Part shown: piece after piece, positions 29,708 through 38,671 of the stretch
Layout: each line of letters starts with the position of its first letter
Numbering within the stretch: the stretch's first letter is position 1
Assembly: GCF_900608595.1 (NCBI RefSeq)
Contig: NZ_UWYY01000007.1
Location: 1-64,000, forward strand
DNA length: 64,000 nt
Direction: 5' to 3'
Source: Promicromonospora panici
GTDB taxonomy: Bacteria > Actinomycetota > Actinomycetes > Actinomycetales > Cellulomonadaceae
The notes under the pieces: model-generated
Seen by the model: the letters and a program-made list of their open reading frames with translations, nothing else
Told to the model about the DNA's origin: nothing
Databases searched by the model: none
Made by a program: the position numbers and the translations under genes

Positions 29708-30328
29708 CTAGGCCGGCTGAGCCGGAGCCAATGGCGGCTCCATGTCGGCGAACACGTCGCGGGCGAGAACCGCGAACCCCTCGCGCGCTTCGGCGTCGTC
29801 CTGGTCCACCATCCACGCGAGCTCGATGCCGTCGATGCGGAGCGCGGTCATCCGCGCCAGCGCGCCGATCTCGGTGCGGTACGTCACGCCCGCGACCTCC
29901 GCCAGCCGCTGCAGGTACTCGCGGGTCATCGCGATGCTCTGCTTGAGGTGTGCCTGCGCGACCTCGCGCAGCACCGGCGTCCGCGCGCCGGAGACCGCGA
30001 ACTCGAAGGTGAGCAGCCGCATGTGCTGGTGCTCCTTCAGCCCGACCAGCAGCGCGTCGACGGTGGCCTCGGCCAGGGCTCGCCGGTCGGGGCCCGCGTC
30101 GAGCGCGGAGAGCACCGGCTCCGACGCCCGCAGGGCGATGGCGCGGCCCATGGCCCGCAGCATCGCGTCCTTGTCGTCGAAGCAGTAGTGCACGGTGCCG
30201 AGGGAGATGCCGGCCTCCTGCGCGACCCGGCGCACGGTGACGGACTCGACCCCCTCCCGCATCGCGACGCTCAGGCCGGCCTCGACGATCTCGGCCCGAC
30301 GCTCGTCGAGCGGCTTGCGCTTGTTCAT
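29708..30328 (-). CDS. TetR-family regulator, coupled to ispF
   Basis: A 206-aa regulator. [23 protein letters not shown] through [19 protein letters not shown]. The helical C-terminal domain ([29 protein letters not shown]) resembles the BetI/TetR_C_6-like group. Its ATG overlaps the ispF stop by 4 bp (ATGA), making it the third gene of an ispD-ispF-tetR run. Whether it controls the isoprenoid genes, the nearby oxidase, or something remote is not evident. Confidence 0.88.
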   Translation of the reverse strand: MNKRKPLDERRAEIVEAGLSVAMREGVESVTVRRVAQEAGISLGTVHYCFDDKDAMLRAMGRAIALRASEPVLSALDAGPDRRALAEATVDALLVGLKEHQHMRLLTFEFAVSGARTPVLREVAQAHLKQSIAMTREYLQRLAEVAGVTYRTEIGALARMTALRIDGIELAWMVDQDDAEAREGFAVLARDVFADMEPPLAPAQPA

Positions 30329-30870
30329 GCCTTGCTCCCGTCGGGCACCACGAGCGCCGTCGCGATCGCCGCGATGCCCTCGCCGCGGCCCGTCAGGCCA
30401 AGGGCGTCGGTGGTGGTCGCGGTCAGCGAAACGGGCGCGCCTGCGGCGGCGGAGAGAGCCGCCTGTGCTTCGTCGCGCCGCGTACCGACCCGCGGATGGT
30501 TTCCGATCACTTGGACTGCCACGTTACCGATCATGTACCCAGCAGCCCGTACGCGCCTCGCGGCTTCCGCGAGAAGCGTGGTCCCGGACGCTCCCGCCCA
30601 CTCGGGACGGCCCGTCCCGAAGTGCGATCCGAGGTCGCCCAGGCCCGACGCCGAGAACAGCGCGTCCGCCGCCGCATGTGCGGCGACGTCGGCGTCGGAG
30701 TGCCCGGCCAGGCCGCGCTCACCCGGCCAGTGCAGGCCGCCGAGCCACAGCTCGCGGCCGGCACCGTCCGGCGCGAAGGCATGCACGTCGACCCCGACAC
30801 CCGTGCGAGGCAGGGGGTACCCGGCCGGGGCCGGCCGCGCCGGGTCCGGCGTGCTGGACGAGTCGGTCAT
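30325..30870 (-). CDS. ispF: 2-C-methyl-D-erythritol 2,4-cyclodiphosphate synthase
   Basis: A 181-aa enzyme of the MEP isoprenoid pathway that cyclises CDP-ME-2-phosphate with release of CMP. Metal ligands are in GVDVHAF and the His of [32 protein letters not shown] and [17 protein letters not shown] complete the family motifs. The first about 28 residues are a Pro-rich extension beyond the usual 155-160 aa. The ATG at 30870 overlaps the ispD stop (ATGA), and the stop overlaps the TetR start in the same way. Confidence 0.95.
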   Translation of the reverse strand: MTDSSSTPDPARPAPAGYPLPRTGVGVDVHAFAPDGAGRELWLGGLHWPGERGLAGHSDADVAAHAAADALFSASGLGDLGSHFGTGRPEWAGASGTTLLAEAARRVRAAGYMIGNVAVQVIGNHPRVGTRRDEAQAALSAAAGAPVSLTATTTDALGLTGRGEGIAAIATALVVPDGSKA

Positions 30871-31583
30871 GCGTTGGTCTCCTGCAGCACGAGGGACGCG
30901 AGCCACAGGTCGCGTTCGGTGGTGATCTTGAAGGCTGCCGCGTCCCCGGCGACGATGTGGACCGGTTCGCCCAGGGCCTCGACGAGGCCGGCGTCGTCGG
31001 TCGCCGCCAGGTGCTCGGCCACGGCCCGGGCCGCGCCCTCACGGTGCGCGCGGACCAGCAGGTCACGGGCGAACCCCTGGGGTGTCTGCACGGCACGGAG
31101 CATCGAGCGGTCGGGGGTGCCCGTGACCAGCTCCACGTCGCCGTCCGGGCGAACCTGCTTCACCGTGTCGGTGACCGGCAGGCCGGGCACGACGGCGCCG
31201 TGGCCCCCTTGGACGGCGCGCACGACCCGCTGGACGAGCTCGGACGGGACCAGCGGGCGCGCCGCGTCGTGCACCAGCACGACGTCGTCATCCGTCCGGG
31301 CGAGCGCCAGGCCCGCGGCGACCGACGCCTGCCTGGTAGGACCGCCGTCGGTCACGTCGACGGGGATGTGCACGTGCGGATCGTCGGCCATGAGGTCGGT
31401 CATGACGCCGACCAGGCCATCAGGTGCGGTCACCACCAACGCGTCCACGACGCCCGACGCCGCGAGGCGTCGCGCGGCGTGCAGCACGAGTGGAAAACCG
31501 TCGAGCTCGACCAGAGCCTTGGGCAGGTCGCGCCCCAGTCGGGATCCCGAACCGGCGGCCGTCAGGATTGCAAGGGTCGTCAT
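30867..31583 (-). CDS. ispD: 2-C-methyl-D-erythritol 4-phosphate cytidylyltransferase
   Basis: A 238-aa nucleotidyltransferase that attaches CMP to MEP, two steps before IspF. The CTP-binding loop is [31 protein letters not shown] and [12 protein letters not shown] are conserved substrate-contact regions, and the end has [10 protein letters not shown]. It follows carD and overlaps ispF, the standard actinobacterial order. A block of short repeats fills the gap to carD. Confidence 0.95.
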   Translation of the reverse strand: MTTLAILTAAGSGSRLGRDLPKALVELDGFPLVLHAARRLAASGVVDALVVTAPDGLVGVMTDLMADDPHVHIPVDVTDGGPTRQASVAAGLALARTDDDVVLVHDAARPLVPSELVQRVVRAVQGGHGAVVPGLPVTDTVKQVRPDGDVELVTGTPDRSMLRAVQTPQGFARDLLVRAHREGAARAVAEHLAATDDAGLVEALGEPVHIVAGDAAAFKITTERDLWLASLVLQETNA

Positions 31584-31594
31584 CTCGTCGGGGT

Positions 31595-31684
31595 CCCCAC
31601 AGGATCGTGATTGAGCGAAGGATCCCGTGGGGCGCGAGCACCGGCTCCTGACTGGTAGGCCAGACGTGCGAGGGATCCTGTGGG
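31595..31684. repeat. GGATCCTGTGGG repeats after carD
   Basis: CCCCACAGGATC (31595-31606) is complementary to GATCCCGTGGGG (31621-31632, one mismatch) and its last eleven bases are exactly complementary to GATCCTGTGGG (31674-31684). The first pair forms a hairpin with a 14-nt loop; the outer pair encloses the whole carD-ispD gap. Confidence 0.75.
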
Positions 31685-31688
31685 TAAG

Positions 31689-32171
31689 TCAGGAAGCGAG
31701 AACCTCGTCGAGGATCGCTTCCGCCTTCTCCTCTTCGGTGTGCTCGGCCAGCGCGAGCTCGGACACCAGAATCTGCCGAGCCTTGGCGAGCATACGCTTC
31801 TCACCTGCGGAAAGACCACGGTCGGCGTCTCGGCGGGACAGGTCGCGGACGACCTCGGCCACCTTGATGACATCGCCGGACGCCAGCTTCTCGAGGTTCG
31901 CCTTGTACCGGCGCGACCAGTTCGTGGGCTCTTCGGTGTACGGCGCACGCAGGACCTCGAACACGCGGTCGAGGCCCTCTTGGCCGACGACGTCGCGTAC
32001 ACCCACGAGGTCGACGTTCTCCGCCGGAACCTCGATGGTCAGATCGCCCTGAGCAACCTTGAGCTTGAGGTACATCTTCTCTTCGCCGCGAATCTTGCGG
32101 GTCTTGATCTCTTCGATCAGCGCCGCGCCATGGTGCGGGTAGACAACCGTCTCGCCTACTGTGAACGTCAT
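31689..32171 (-). CDS. carD: CarD-family RNA polymerase-binding regulator
   Basis: A 160-aa global regulator that binds the RNA polymerase beta subunit and stabilises open complexes, notably at rRNA promoters. The N-terminal Tudor-like RNAP-interacting domain begins [20 protein letters not shown]; the C-terminal helical domain includes [17 protein letters not shown] with the promoter-contacting Trp, and [20 protein letters not shown]. Length and motifs match mycobacterial CarD. It is upstream of ispD on the same strand. Confidence 0.97.
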   Translation of the reverse strand: MTFTVGETVVYPHHGAALIEEIKTRKIRGEEKMYLKLKVAQGDLTIEVPAENVDLVGVRDVVGQEGLDRVFEVLRAPYTEEPTNWSRRYKANLEKLASGDVIKVAEVVRDLSRRDADRGLSAGEKRMLAKARQILVSELALAEHTEEEKAEAILDEVLAS

Positions 32172-32266
32172 CTGCAGATGTCCCCTTTCCCTGAAACCAG
32201 GTTACCACGGCGTGATCTGGAGAACTTGCGCCCTTGGCCTTCGCAGCGGGTGGTTCTGAACGGTGT

Positions 32267-32291
32267 TTCCGCAGGTCAGAGGCCTGCGGAA
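32267..32291. repeat. 9-bp hairpin in the carD upstream region
   Basis: TTCCGCAGG (32267-32275) and CCTGCGGAA (32283-32291) flank a 7-nt loop about 100 bp before the carD start. The 304-bp interval 32172-32475 otherwise shows only a TAGGAT box (32419-32424) that may be the -10 of the divergent lipoprotein gene. Confidence 0.55.
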
Positions 32292-32475
32292 GGCCCAAGT
32301 TCGGGCGGTCGCCACTCCTGGACGCTCGATCGGATCGTTCCGCAGCCGTGACCGTTGCCACGCCCTGACCGGGCATTTCGTCTCCGGTCGCGATGCGCGG
32401 GCACACCCCGGGGACCACTAGGATATGGCGGGGATCCGCCCCCGCCCGAACCAGACGAATATCAGGGAGTTCACC

Positions 32476-33030
32476 GTGTCCCGTCGCGCCACCGCCGTCC
32501 GAGGCGCCCGCACCATCGCCCTCGCTGCGGTCTCCGCCACGGGGGCCCTGCTCCTGGCGGCCTGCTCGCCGACCACCACGGACCTGAACTACGACCCGTC
32601 CGACGGCGCAGGGGTCTCCGTGCTGGGCGAGGAGAACAGGGATCTGCGGGGCATCAACCTCATGGTCGTGTCGGCCGCCGAGGGCGAGGCGGGCAGCGTC
32701 CTGGGCGCCCTCGCCAACAAGACCCCCGACGACGCGTCGTTCACTCTCCAGGCGCCCGGCGCCTCTCCCATCACCCTGGAGGTCCCGGCGGGCGACACCG
32801 TCTACCTGGGCACGGAGACCGGCGAGGCCGTCCTGCTCGACACCGTGGGCGCGGCACCCGGCAACTACCTCGACGCGGTGCTCACCGTGGGCAGCGACTC
32901 CAAGGAATTCCAGCTCCCGGTGTTCGACGGCACCCTGCCGGAGTACGCGGACCACCTCCCGTCCGCGGTGGCATCGCCGTCCCCCGCGGGTTCGCCGGCC
33001 ACGTCGCCGTCGCCCTCCCCCACGGAGTGA
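32476..33030 (+). CDS. Small secreted lipoprotein of unknown function
   Basis: A 184-aa protein with a twin-Arg-containing basic start, a hydrophobic signal and lipobox (VSATGALLLAACSP). The mature part (about 35-165) is a compact, beta-rich domain without catalytic motifs, for example LRGINLMVVSAAEGEAG and VLLDTVGAAPGNYLDAVL; the tail is Ser/Pro-rich. Such lipoproteins are often found divergent from carD in actinobacteria. GTG 32476, with GGGAG upstream, is preferred to ATG 32425, because it places the signal peptide at the N-terminus. Confidence 0.8.
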   Translation: MSRRATAVRGARTIALAAVSATGALLLAACSPTTTDLNYDPSDGAGVSVLGEENRDLRGINLMVVSAAEGEAGSVLGALANKTPDDASFTLQAPGASPITLEVPAGDTVYLGTETGEAVLLDTVGAAPGNYLDAVLTVGSDSKEFQLPVFDGTLPEYADHLPSAVASPSPAGSPATSPSPSPTE

Positions 33031-33032
33031 CC

Positions 33033-33175
33033 CCGCCGAGGTAGAACCAGGGCGAGGTAGGACTCTGGCGAGGTAAAACCAGCGGCTTCCGCTGCGGTTC
33101 TACCTCGCCAGAGTCCTACCTCGCCCTGGTTCTACCTCGCCCTGGTTCTACCTCGCCCTGGTTCTACCTCGGCGG
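33033..33175. repeat. 16-bp-unit palindrome, copy 2 (3 units against 5)
   Basis: Left arm: three units; right arm: five inverted units, three of them identical (CTGGTTCTACCTCGCC type). A variant unit (GGTAGGAC followed by TCT) occurs once in each arm at matching order, so the right arm equals the left plus two duplicated units. The centre CAGCGGCTTCCGCTG is itself a small hairpin. It starts 3 bp after the lipoprotein stop and ends 8 bp before the pstB stop. Confidence 0.92.
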
Positions 33176-33183
33176 ACCGAGGG

Positions 33184-33963
33184 TCACCCGAAGCGGCCCG
33201 AGACGTAGTCCTCGGTGGCCTTCTCGGCGGGCGACGAGAAGATCGTCGCGGTGTCGTTCATCTCGATGAGCCGGCCGGGCTTGCCAGTGCCCGCGATGTT
33301 GAAGAACGCCGTCCGGTCGCTCACACGCGCGGCCTGCTGCATGTTGTGCGTCACGATGACGATCGTGTAGTCCTTCTTGAGCTCCTGGATGAGGTCCTCG
33401 ATCGCCAGCGTAGAGATCGGGTCCAGAGCCGAGCACGGCTCGTCCATGAGCACCACCTGCGGCTTCACGGCGATGGCGCGGGCGATGCAGAGGCGCTGCT
33501 GCTGGCCGCCGGACAGGCCTGAGCCGGGCCGGTCGAGGCGGTCCTTGACCTCGTTCCAGAGGTTGGCGCCGCGCAGGGACGACTCGACCAGGTCGTCGGC
33601 GTCGGACTTGGAGATCTTGCGGTTGTTCAGCTTGACGCCGGCCAGCACGTTGTCCTTGATGGACATCGTCGGGAACGGGTTCGGTCGCTGGAACACCATG
33701 CCGATGTTCCGGCGAACCGCCACCGGGTCGACGTCGTCGCCGTACAGGTCGACGCCCTCGAGCTCGACCTTGCCCTCCACGTAGGCGCCGGGAATCACCT
33801 CGTGCATGCGGTTGAGCGTGCGCAGGAACGTCGACTTGCCGCAGCCCGACGGGCCGATGAAGGCCGTCACGGACTTGGGGTCGACGGTCATGGAGACGCC
33901 CTCGACGGCGCGGAAGTCGCCGTAGTAGATGTTGACGTCCGTGACGTCGATGCGCTGAGCCAT
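33184..33963 (-). CDS. pstB: Phosphate ABC transporter ATPase PstB
   Basis: A 259-aa ATPase of the high-affinity phosphate importer. Walker [19 protein letters not shown]-loop [12 protein letters not shown], signature [16 protein letters not shown], Walker [14 protein letters not shown] and the switch His in VTHNMQQA match PstB closely. The ATG at 33963 gives the conserved start [17 protein letters not shown]. It is the last gene of pstS-pstC-pstA-pstB; the palindrome after its stop probably ends the transcript. Confidence 0.97.
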   Translation of the reverse strand: MAQRIDVTDVNIYYGDFRAVEGVSMTVDPKSVTAFIGPSGCGKSTFLRTLNRMHEVIPGAYVEGKVELEGVDLYGDDVDPVAVRRNIGMVFQRPNPFPTMSIKDNVLAGVKLNNRKISKSDADDLVESSLRGANLWNEVKDRLDRPGSGLSGGQQQRLCIARAIAVKPQVVLMDEPCSALDPISTLAIEDLIQELKKDYTIVIVTHNMQQAARVSDRTAFFNIAGTGKPGRLIEMNDTATIFSSPAEKATEDYVSGRFG

Positions 33964-34016
33964 CTGTCTGATTCCTTCGGGCTGTGGCTTCGGGTGAGGT
34001 AGACGTGCGATGCGCG

Positions 34017-34967
34017 TCAGCGGAGCTTCGGTGCGAACCAGCGGTTCACGAGCCGGCCCGCAATGTTGAGGATCATCACGATCGCGATCAGGGTCAAGGC
34101 AGCGCCCCACGCGTTCTGCAGGGCGATGTCAGCGACGCAGCCCTCCTGGCCCTCGCGGCAGGTGGCAAGGCCTTGGGCGTACTGACGATAGATGAAGACC
34201 GGCAGCGTCATCATGCGCCCGTCGAAGGCGTCGAAGTTGATCGAGTCGGTCACGCCGACGGCGACGAGCAGGGGTGCCGTCTCACCGATGACGCGGGCCA
34301 CGGCCAGCAGGACACCGGTGGTCAGACCCGCCACGGAGGTGCGGAGCACCACCCGCACGATCGTGAGCCACTTGGGCACACCGAGCGCATAGGACGCCTC
34401 GCGCAGCTCGTTGGGCACGAGCTTGAGCATCTCTTCGCAGGAGCGCACCACGACGGGGATCATGAGCACGGACAACGCCACCGCGCCCATGAACCCGAAC
34501 CGGGCCCCCGGGCCGAAGAAGATCGTGAACAGAGAGACCGCGAAGAGACCGGCCACGATCGACGGGATGCCCGTCATGACGTCGACGAAGAAGGTCACCG
34601 ACCGCGCCAGGGCACCGCGGCCGTACTCGACCAGGTAGATGGCGACCAGGATGCCGATGGGCACCGAGACGAGCGCGGCCCAGCCGGTGATGATCAGCGT
34701 CCCCGTCACGGCGTGATAGATACCGCCGCTCGGGTCACCGCCGAAGATGCCGCGCATCGAGTACGACAGGAACTCGAGGCTGATCCGGCCCGCACCATTG
34801 AACAGTACGGTCCAGAGCAGGGAGACCAACGGCACCATCGCCAGCGCGAAGGCGCCCCAGATGAGCACCGTCATCGCCCGGTCGACGCGTCGGCGACGCG
34901 GCTCGGCAGTGGTCAGGAGCGCGCGGGTGCGCTCTGTGGAGTCCATGGTGGACGTGTCGGCGCTCAT
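34017..34967 (-). CDS. pstA: Phosphate ABC transporter permease PstA
   Basis: A 316-aa inner-membrane permease with about six TM helices and the ABC-permease loop [19 protein letters not shown] (EAA motif). [12 protein letters not shown] near the C-terminus is typical of PstA. The cytosolic N-terminus is Arg-rich. Start and pstC stop share bases (TGATG), so the two permeases are translationally coupled. Confidence 0.96.
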   Translation of the reverse strand: MSADTSTMDSTERTRALLTTAEPRRRRVDRAMTVLIWGAFALAMVPLVSLLWTVLFNGAGRISLEFLSYSMRGIFGGDPSGGIYHAVTGTLIITGWAALVSVPIGILVAIYLVEYGRGALARSVTFFVDVMTGIPSIVAGLFAVSLFTIFFGPGARFGFMGAVALSVLMIPVVVRSCEEMLKLVPNELREASYALGVPKWLTIVRVVLRTSVAGLTTGVLLAVARVIGETAPLLVAVGVTDSINFDAFDGRMMTLPVFIYRQYAQGLATCREGQEGCVADIALQNAWGAALTLIAIVMILNIAGRLVNRWFAPKLR

Positions 34968-35959
34968 CAGTTGGCCCCCGAGAATTCCTTGCGGCGGGCG
35001 ACGATGGCCCGCGCGGCCATGTTCACCGCCAGCGTGATGACGAACAGCGCGAGCCCCGTGGCGATCAGCGCGTTGACGGCCAGGCCGCTCGCCTCCGGGA
35101 AGTCCAGGGCGATGTAGGCGGCGATCGTCTGCTGCTGCGCTGCCTGGAGGATGTTGAACGAGTACAGGAACCCGGGCGACAGGATCATCAGCACGGCCAT
35201 GGTCTCGCCGAGCGCACGACCGAGCCCCAGCATCGCCGCGGAGATGACGCCGGACTGGCCGAAGGGCAGCACCGCGGTGCGGACCATCTCCCAGCGCGTG
35301 GCCCCGAGGGCGAGGGCCGCTTCCTCGTGCAGCTTCGGCGTCTGCAGGAAGACCTCCCGGGAGACCGCCGTGATGATCGGCAGGATCATCACGGCGAGCA
35401 CGACGGAGACGGTAGCCAGCACGCGGGCGGTCGGCGACGCGCCCCCGGCGAAGAGCGGGAACCACCCGAGGTACTCGTTCAGCCAGAGCCACACGGGCCC
35501 GACGGCGGGCGCGAGGACCGCGATTCCCCACAAGCCGTAGACCACCGACGGGATCGCCGCGAGCAGGTCCACCAGGTACCCCAGGACCTGGGCAAGCCTG
35601 CGCGGCGCGTAGTGCGAGATGAACAGCGCGATGCCCATGGCCACCGGGGTGGCCATCAGCAGGGCCAGGACGGCGGCGAGCAGCGTGCCGAAGACGAGCG
35701 GTCCCACGTACGCGAGGAACGACGTGTCGTCGGGGTACCTGGGAACAGCGTCGGCCAGCTCCGCCGAGCTCGCGGTCATGGCGGGCCACGCCCGCACGAT
35801 CAGGAACAGCGCCACCGCCGCGAGGGTCGCGAGGATCAGGGCACCGGACCCCGTCGCGATCCAGCGGAATGTCCGGCTGAAGCCCCGTTCGGTGTCACCG
35901 CTCGACCGTCGTCGCCGGACCGGCGCCGCGGGAGCGGGCGGGCTGTCAGTGGTCGTCAC
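34967..35959 (-). CDS. pstC: Phosphate ABC transporter permease PstC
   Basis: A 330-aa permease forming the channel with PstA. It has about six TM helices, the PstC region LLAAIPSVVYGLWGIAVLAP and the EAA loop EEAALALGATRWEMVRTAVLP. The GTG at 35959 is chosen for GAGGAAC just upstream; the frame continues further upstream without conserved sequence. A bulged hairpin in the 143-bp gap to pstS may reduce permease expression relative to the binding protein. Confidence 0.95.
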   Translation of the reverse strand: MTTTDSPPAPAAPVRRRRSSGDTERGFSRTFRWIATGSGALILATLAAVALFLIVRAWPAMTASSAELADAVPRYPDDTSFLAYVGPLVFGTLLAAVLALLMATPVAMGIALFISHYAPRRLAQVLGYLVDLLAAIPSVVYGLWGIAVLAPAVGPVWLWLNEYLGWFPLFAGGASPTARVLATVSVVLAVMILPIITAVSREVFLQTPKLHEEAALALGATRWEMVRTAVLPFGQSGVISAAMLGLGRALGETMAVLMILSPGFLYSFNILQAAQQQTIAAYIALDFPEASGLAVNALIATGLALFVITLAVNMAARAIVARRKEFSGAN

Positions 35960-36017
35960 AGAGGTTCCTCGGCTCGTCGTGTCTGTGTTGAGGTAAGCCT
36001 GGCACAGCCATGCCGGC

Positions 36018-36058
36018 GGTCGGGCCACGAGCGACTGCCGTGCTCGTGCGGCCCGACC
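36018..36058 (-). terminator. Interrupted hairpin between pstS and pstC
   Basis: GGTCGGGCC plus ACGAGC (36018-36032) pair with 36042-36058, giving 9 and 6 bp separated by a 2-nt bulge, around a 9-nt loop. In pst operons such a structure commonly lets pstS accumulate above the membrane components; that role here is inferred. Confidence 0.6.
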
Positions 36059-36102
36059 ACCGGCCGGGTTGCATTACTGCATATAGCTCGGTGCGGCCGG
36101 GG

Positions 36103-37206
36103 TCAGCCGGCCGTGATCGCCTCGACCGACGGCAGGAACTGCTCGGTCAGCGAGGTCGGGAGCGGGGCGGAGCCCGCCGAGTCGGCGGCGGCCTGCTGAC
36201 CCTCGTCGCTCAGGATGTAGGTGTAGAAGCCCTTGACGAGGTCCGCGGTAGCGGCGTCCTCGTACGTCGCGCAGGCCAGGTGGTACGAGACCAGGACGAT
36301 CGGGTAGGTGCCCTCGATGTCGCGCTGGAGGTCGTAGGCGAACACGTGCTCGCCGGTGCCCTCGACGCGGGGCGAGCCCTCGACGACGGCGGCAGCGGCC
36401 TCAGGGCTGTACTCGACGAACTCGTCGCCGACACCCACGGCCACCGTGCCCAGGTCCGCGATCTGCGACGCGTCGGCGTAGGTGATGGTGCCCTCGCCGG
36501 CCTGCGCGGCGCTGACCACGCCCGAGGTCTGCGGCGCGGACTCCTGGCCTTCGATGGGCCAGATGCCCTCGGGCTCGTAGGTCCACACGTCCGGGACGAC
36601 CGTGTTCAGGTACTCCTGGAAGTTCTCGGTGGTACCCGAGTCGTCCGAGCGGTGCACGACGGTGATGTCGGTGCTGGGCAGGTCGGCGTCCGGGTTGTCA
36701 GTGGCGATCGCCTCGTCGTCCCAGGTCGTGATCTCGCCCGCGAAGATGTTCGCGATGGTCTCCGGGGACATGTTCAGCGTGTCGATGCCCTCGAGGTTGA
36801 AGGCGACGGCCACCGGGGAGATGTACCCCGGGTACTCGATGACACCGCCCGCGCCGCAAATCTCCTCCGCAGTGGCCATCTCGTCCTCGTCGAGCGCCGC
36901 GTCCGAGCCGGCGAACGAGAAGGCTCCCGAGCCGAACTGTTCGCGGCCGCCACCCGAGCCGACCGGGTCGTAGTTCACGGTGACGTCCGGGTACTGGCCC
37001 TGGAAGCCGGCGCGCCAGGCCTCCATCGCGGACTCCTGCGACGACGCACCGCCGCCGTTGAGGTCACCGGAGAGGTCCATGGCGGTCTCGGAGCCCTCAC
37101 CGTTCGGCTCGTCCGCACCGGGGTCGGACCCGCAAGCTGCGAGGCTCAGCGCGAGCGCGCCCACCATGACAGCGGAGCCAACGCGGGGGAATCGGCTGAT
37201 CTTCAC
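36103..37206 (-). CDS. pstS: Phosphate-binding lipoprotein PstS (copy adjacent to pstC)
   Basis: A 367-aa periplasm-equivalent phosphate receptor tethered by lipid: VGSAVMVGALALSLAACGS gives the lipobox. Phosphate-contact motifs include GGASSQESAMEAW, DPVGSGGGREQF and VHRSDDSGTTENFQEYL. GTG 37206 opens the signal peptide directly; ATG 37218 is an alternative. A PHO-box-like repeat lies about 95-112 bp upstream, so this gene and pstCAB can be induced separately from the second pstS. Confidence 0.95.
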   Translation of the reverse strand: MKISRFPRVGSAVMVGALALSLAACGSDPGADEPNGEGSETAMDLSGDLNGGGASSQESAMEAWRAGFQGQYPDVTVNYDPVGSGGGREQFGSGAFSFAGSDAALDEDEMATAEEICGAGGVIEYPGYISPVAVAFNLEGIDTLNMSPETIANIFAGEITTWDDEAIATDNPDADLPSTDITVVHRSDDSGTTENFQEYLNTVVPDVWTYEPEGIWPIEGQESAPQTSGVVSAAQAGEGTITYADASQIADLGTVAVGVGDEFVEYSPEAAAAVVEGSPRVEGTGEHVFAYDLQRDIEGTYPIVLVSYHLACATYEDAATADLVKGFYTYILSDEGQQAAADSAGSAPLPTSLTEQFLPSVEAITAG

Positions 37207-37300
37207 GTGTCGTTCCATCCTGTTCAAGTCGTACGCGCGGCGATCGCCGGCGCGTCAATCGGGACGCTAGGGAGTGGGAATGACCTGATCCCCAGGTCTA

Positions 37301-37318
37301 GGTAAACGCAAGGTGAAC
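37301..37318 (-). promoter_or_regulatory. PHO-box-like direct repeat upstream of pstS (copy 1)
   Basis: On the minus strand GTTCACC-TTGC-GTTTACC: two 7-bp half-sites in direct orientation at 11-bp spacing, matching the actinobacterial PhoP/RegX3 box (GTTCACC-type repeats). Confidence 0.75.
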
Positions 37319-37376
37319 AAGCCATCACGGAGGGGGTGATCCGCAACACGCTCACCATGGCATGGTCTGGGATTAT

Positions 37377-38555
37377 TCACCCGCCGGCCGTCCCTCCGGG
37401 CTGCCGGGCCGCCTGTCCAGCCGCCTCTTCTTCCGGGCGTTCCTGGGTCAGGTAGATGGACTTCGCGGCCTCCGCGATCCAGTCCTGGAGGTCAGGCGAG
37501 ATGACGGCACTGCCTGCCGCCGCGGCCGCCCGCTCCTGGCCCTCCACGGAGGCCACGTACTCGACGAACTCCTTGACGAAGGTGCCCTCGGCCTTGTCCT
37601 CGTAGCGCGAGCACACGACCAGGTAGGAGACGAGCACCATCGGATAGGCGAAGGACTTGTCGATCTTCCGGTCGAGCACGAACGCGAGGTCGTGCTCGTA
37701 GCGGTTCTCGATCCGGGGCGAGACGTCCACGACGGCGGCCGCGGCGTCCGCGCTGTAGGGCACGTACTCCTCGCCCACCTTGATGGCGACCTGCCCGAGG
37801 TCGGCGGTCGCCGAGGCGTCCGCGTAGGTGATGGCGCCCGGCGTCGAGCGGACCGTCTCGATCACGCCGCCCGTGCCTTCCGCGGCGAACCCGTCGGGCA
37901 GCGGCCACAGGCCGTCGGGATCGTGCGGCCATGCCTCCGGGGCCGTCGCGTGCAGGTAGTCGGTAAAGTTGTCGGTGGTGCCCGAGTCGTCGGACCGGTG
38001 CACCGGCGTGATCTCCAGGGCGGGCAGCTGAACGGTGGGATTGGCCGTGACGATCGCCGGGTCGTCCCACCGGGTGATCTGCCCCGTGAAGATGCGCGCG
38101 ATCAGGTCCGAGGACATGTTCAGCTGGTCGACGCCCTTCACGTTGAAGGTCACCACGATCGGGCTGATGTAGACCGGCAGGTCGATGGCGTTGCCGCCGT
38201 CGCACGCCGGACCCGACGCGGCCATCTCCTCGTCGTTGAGGGCGACGTCGGAGGCGCCGAACGCGGTGCTGCCCGCGAGGAAGGTTTCGCGGCCATCACC
38301 CGAGCCGACCGGGTCGTAACTGATCGCCGCATCAGGGTGCTGCTCACGGAAGCCGGCGATCCACGCCTCCATCGCGGCACCCTGAGCGCTGGAACCGGCG
38401 CCGCGGAACTCACCGACGACGGTGGGCTCGGGGTCGGCACTCGGCTCGTCCTCCGCCCCGAACCCGGGCAGCTCGACGCCGCAGCCCGCGAGCGGCAGCA
38501 TGAAGGCGCCTGCGGTGGCAGCGGAGACGAGACGGGTGTAGAGGGAGGTACGCAC
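37377..38555 (-). CDS. pstS: Second phosphate-binding lipoprotein PstS paralogue
   Basis: A 392-aa paralogue of the neighbouring PstS with the same core motifs (FRGAGSSAQGAAMEAW, DPVGSGDGRETF, VHRSDDSGTTDNFTDYL) and a lipobox in FMLPLAGCG. Differences are spread along the protein and it has a Gln/Ala/Gly-rich C-terminal tail absent from the other copy, so the duplication is not recent. It has its own PHO box 35-63 bp before the GTG start. The two may differ in affinity or expression; this is not resolvable here. Confidence 0.94.
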   Translation of the reverse strand: MRTSLYTRLVSAATAGAFMLPLAGCGVELPGFGAEDEPSADPEPTVVGEFRGAGSSAQGAAMEAWIAGFREQHPDAAISYDPVGSGDGRETFLAGSTAFGASDVALNDEEMAASGPACDGGNAIDLPVYISPIVVTFNVKGVDQLNMSSDLIARIFTGQITRWDDPAIVTANPTVQLPALEITPVHRSDDSGTTDNFTDYLHATAPEAWPHDPDGLWPLPDGFAAEGTGGVIETVRSTPGAITYADASATADLGQVAIKVGEEYVPYSADAAAAVVDVSPRIENRYEHDLAFVLDRKIDKSFAYPMVLVSYLVVCSRYEDKAEGTFVKEFVEYVASVEGQERAAAAAGSAVISPDLQDWIAEAAKSIYLTQERPEEEAAGQAARQPGGTAGG

Positions 38556-38589
38556 GGATCGCGAAACTACTCACCAGCGCCGTCCCGTG

Positions 38590-38618
38590 AGCAAACATCA
38601 GGTGAACGGAAGATGACC
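38590..38618 (-). promoter_or_regulatory. PHO-box-like triple repeat upstream of the second pstS
   Basis: Minus-strand half-sites GGTCATC (38618-38612), GTTCACC (38607-38601) and GTTTGCT (38596-38590) are spaced exactly 11 bp apart, as expected for tandem response-regulator binding. The central site is the consensus. Confidence 0.78.
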
Positions 38619-38671
38619 AGCGTCCCATTCACCCCGTGACGTGCGACACGCGACGGGCGCCGGCGCGCGCG

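Noticed and set aside
33033..33175. CRISPR array
   Set aside because: The regularly spaced units are only 16 bp, inverted between arms, have no spacers of 30 bp or more and no cas genes nearby.
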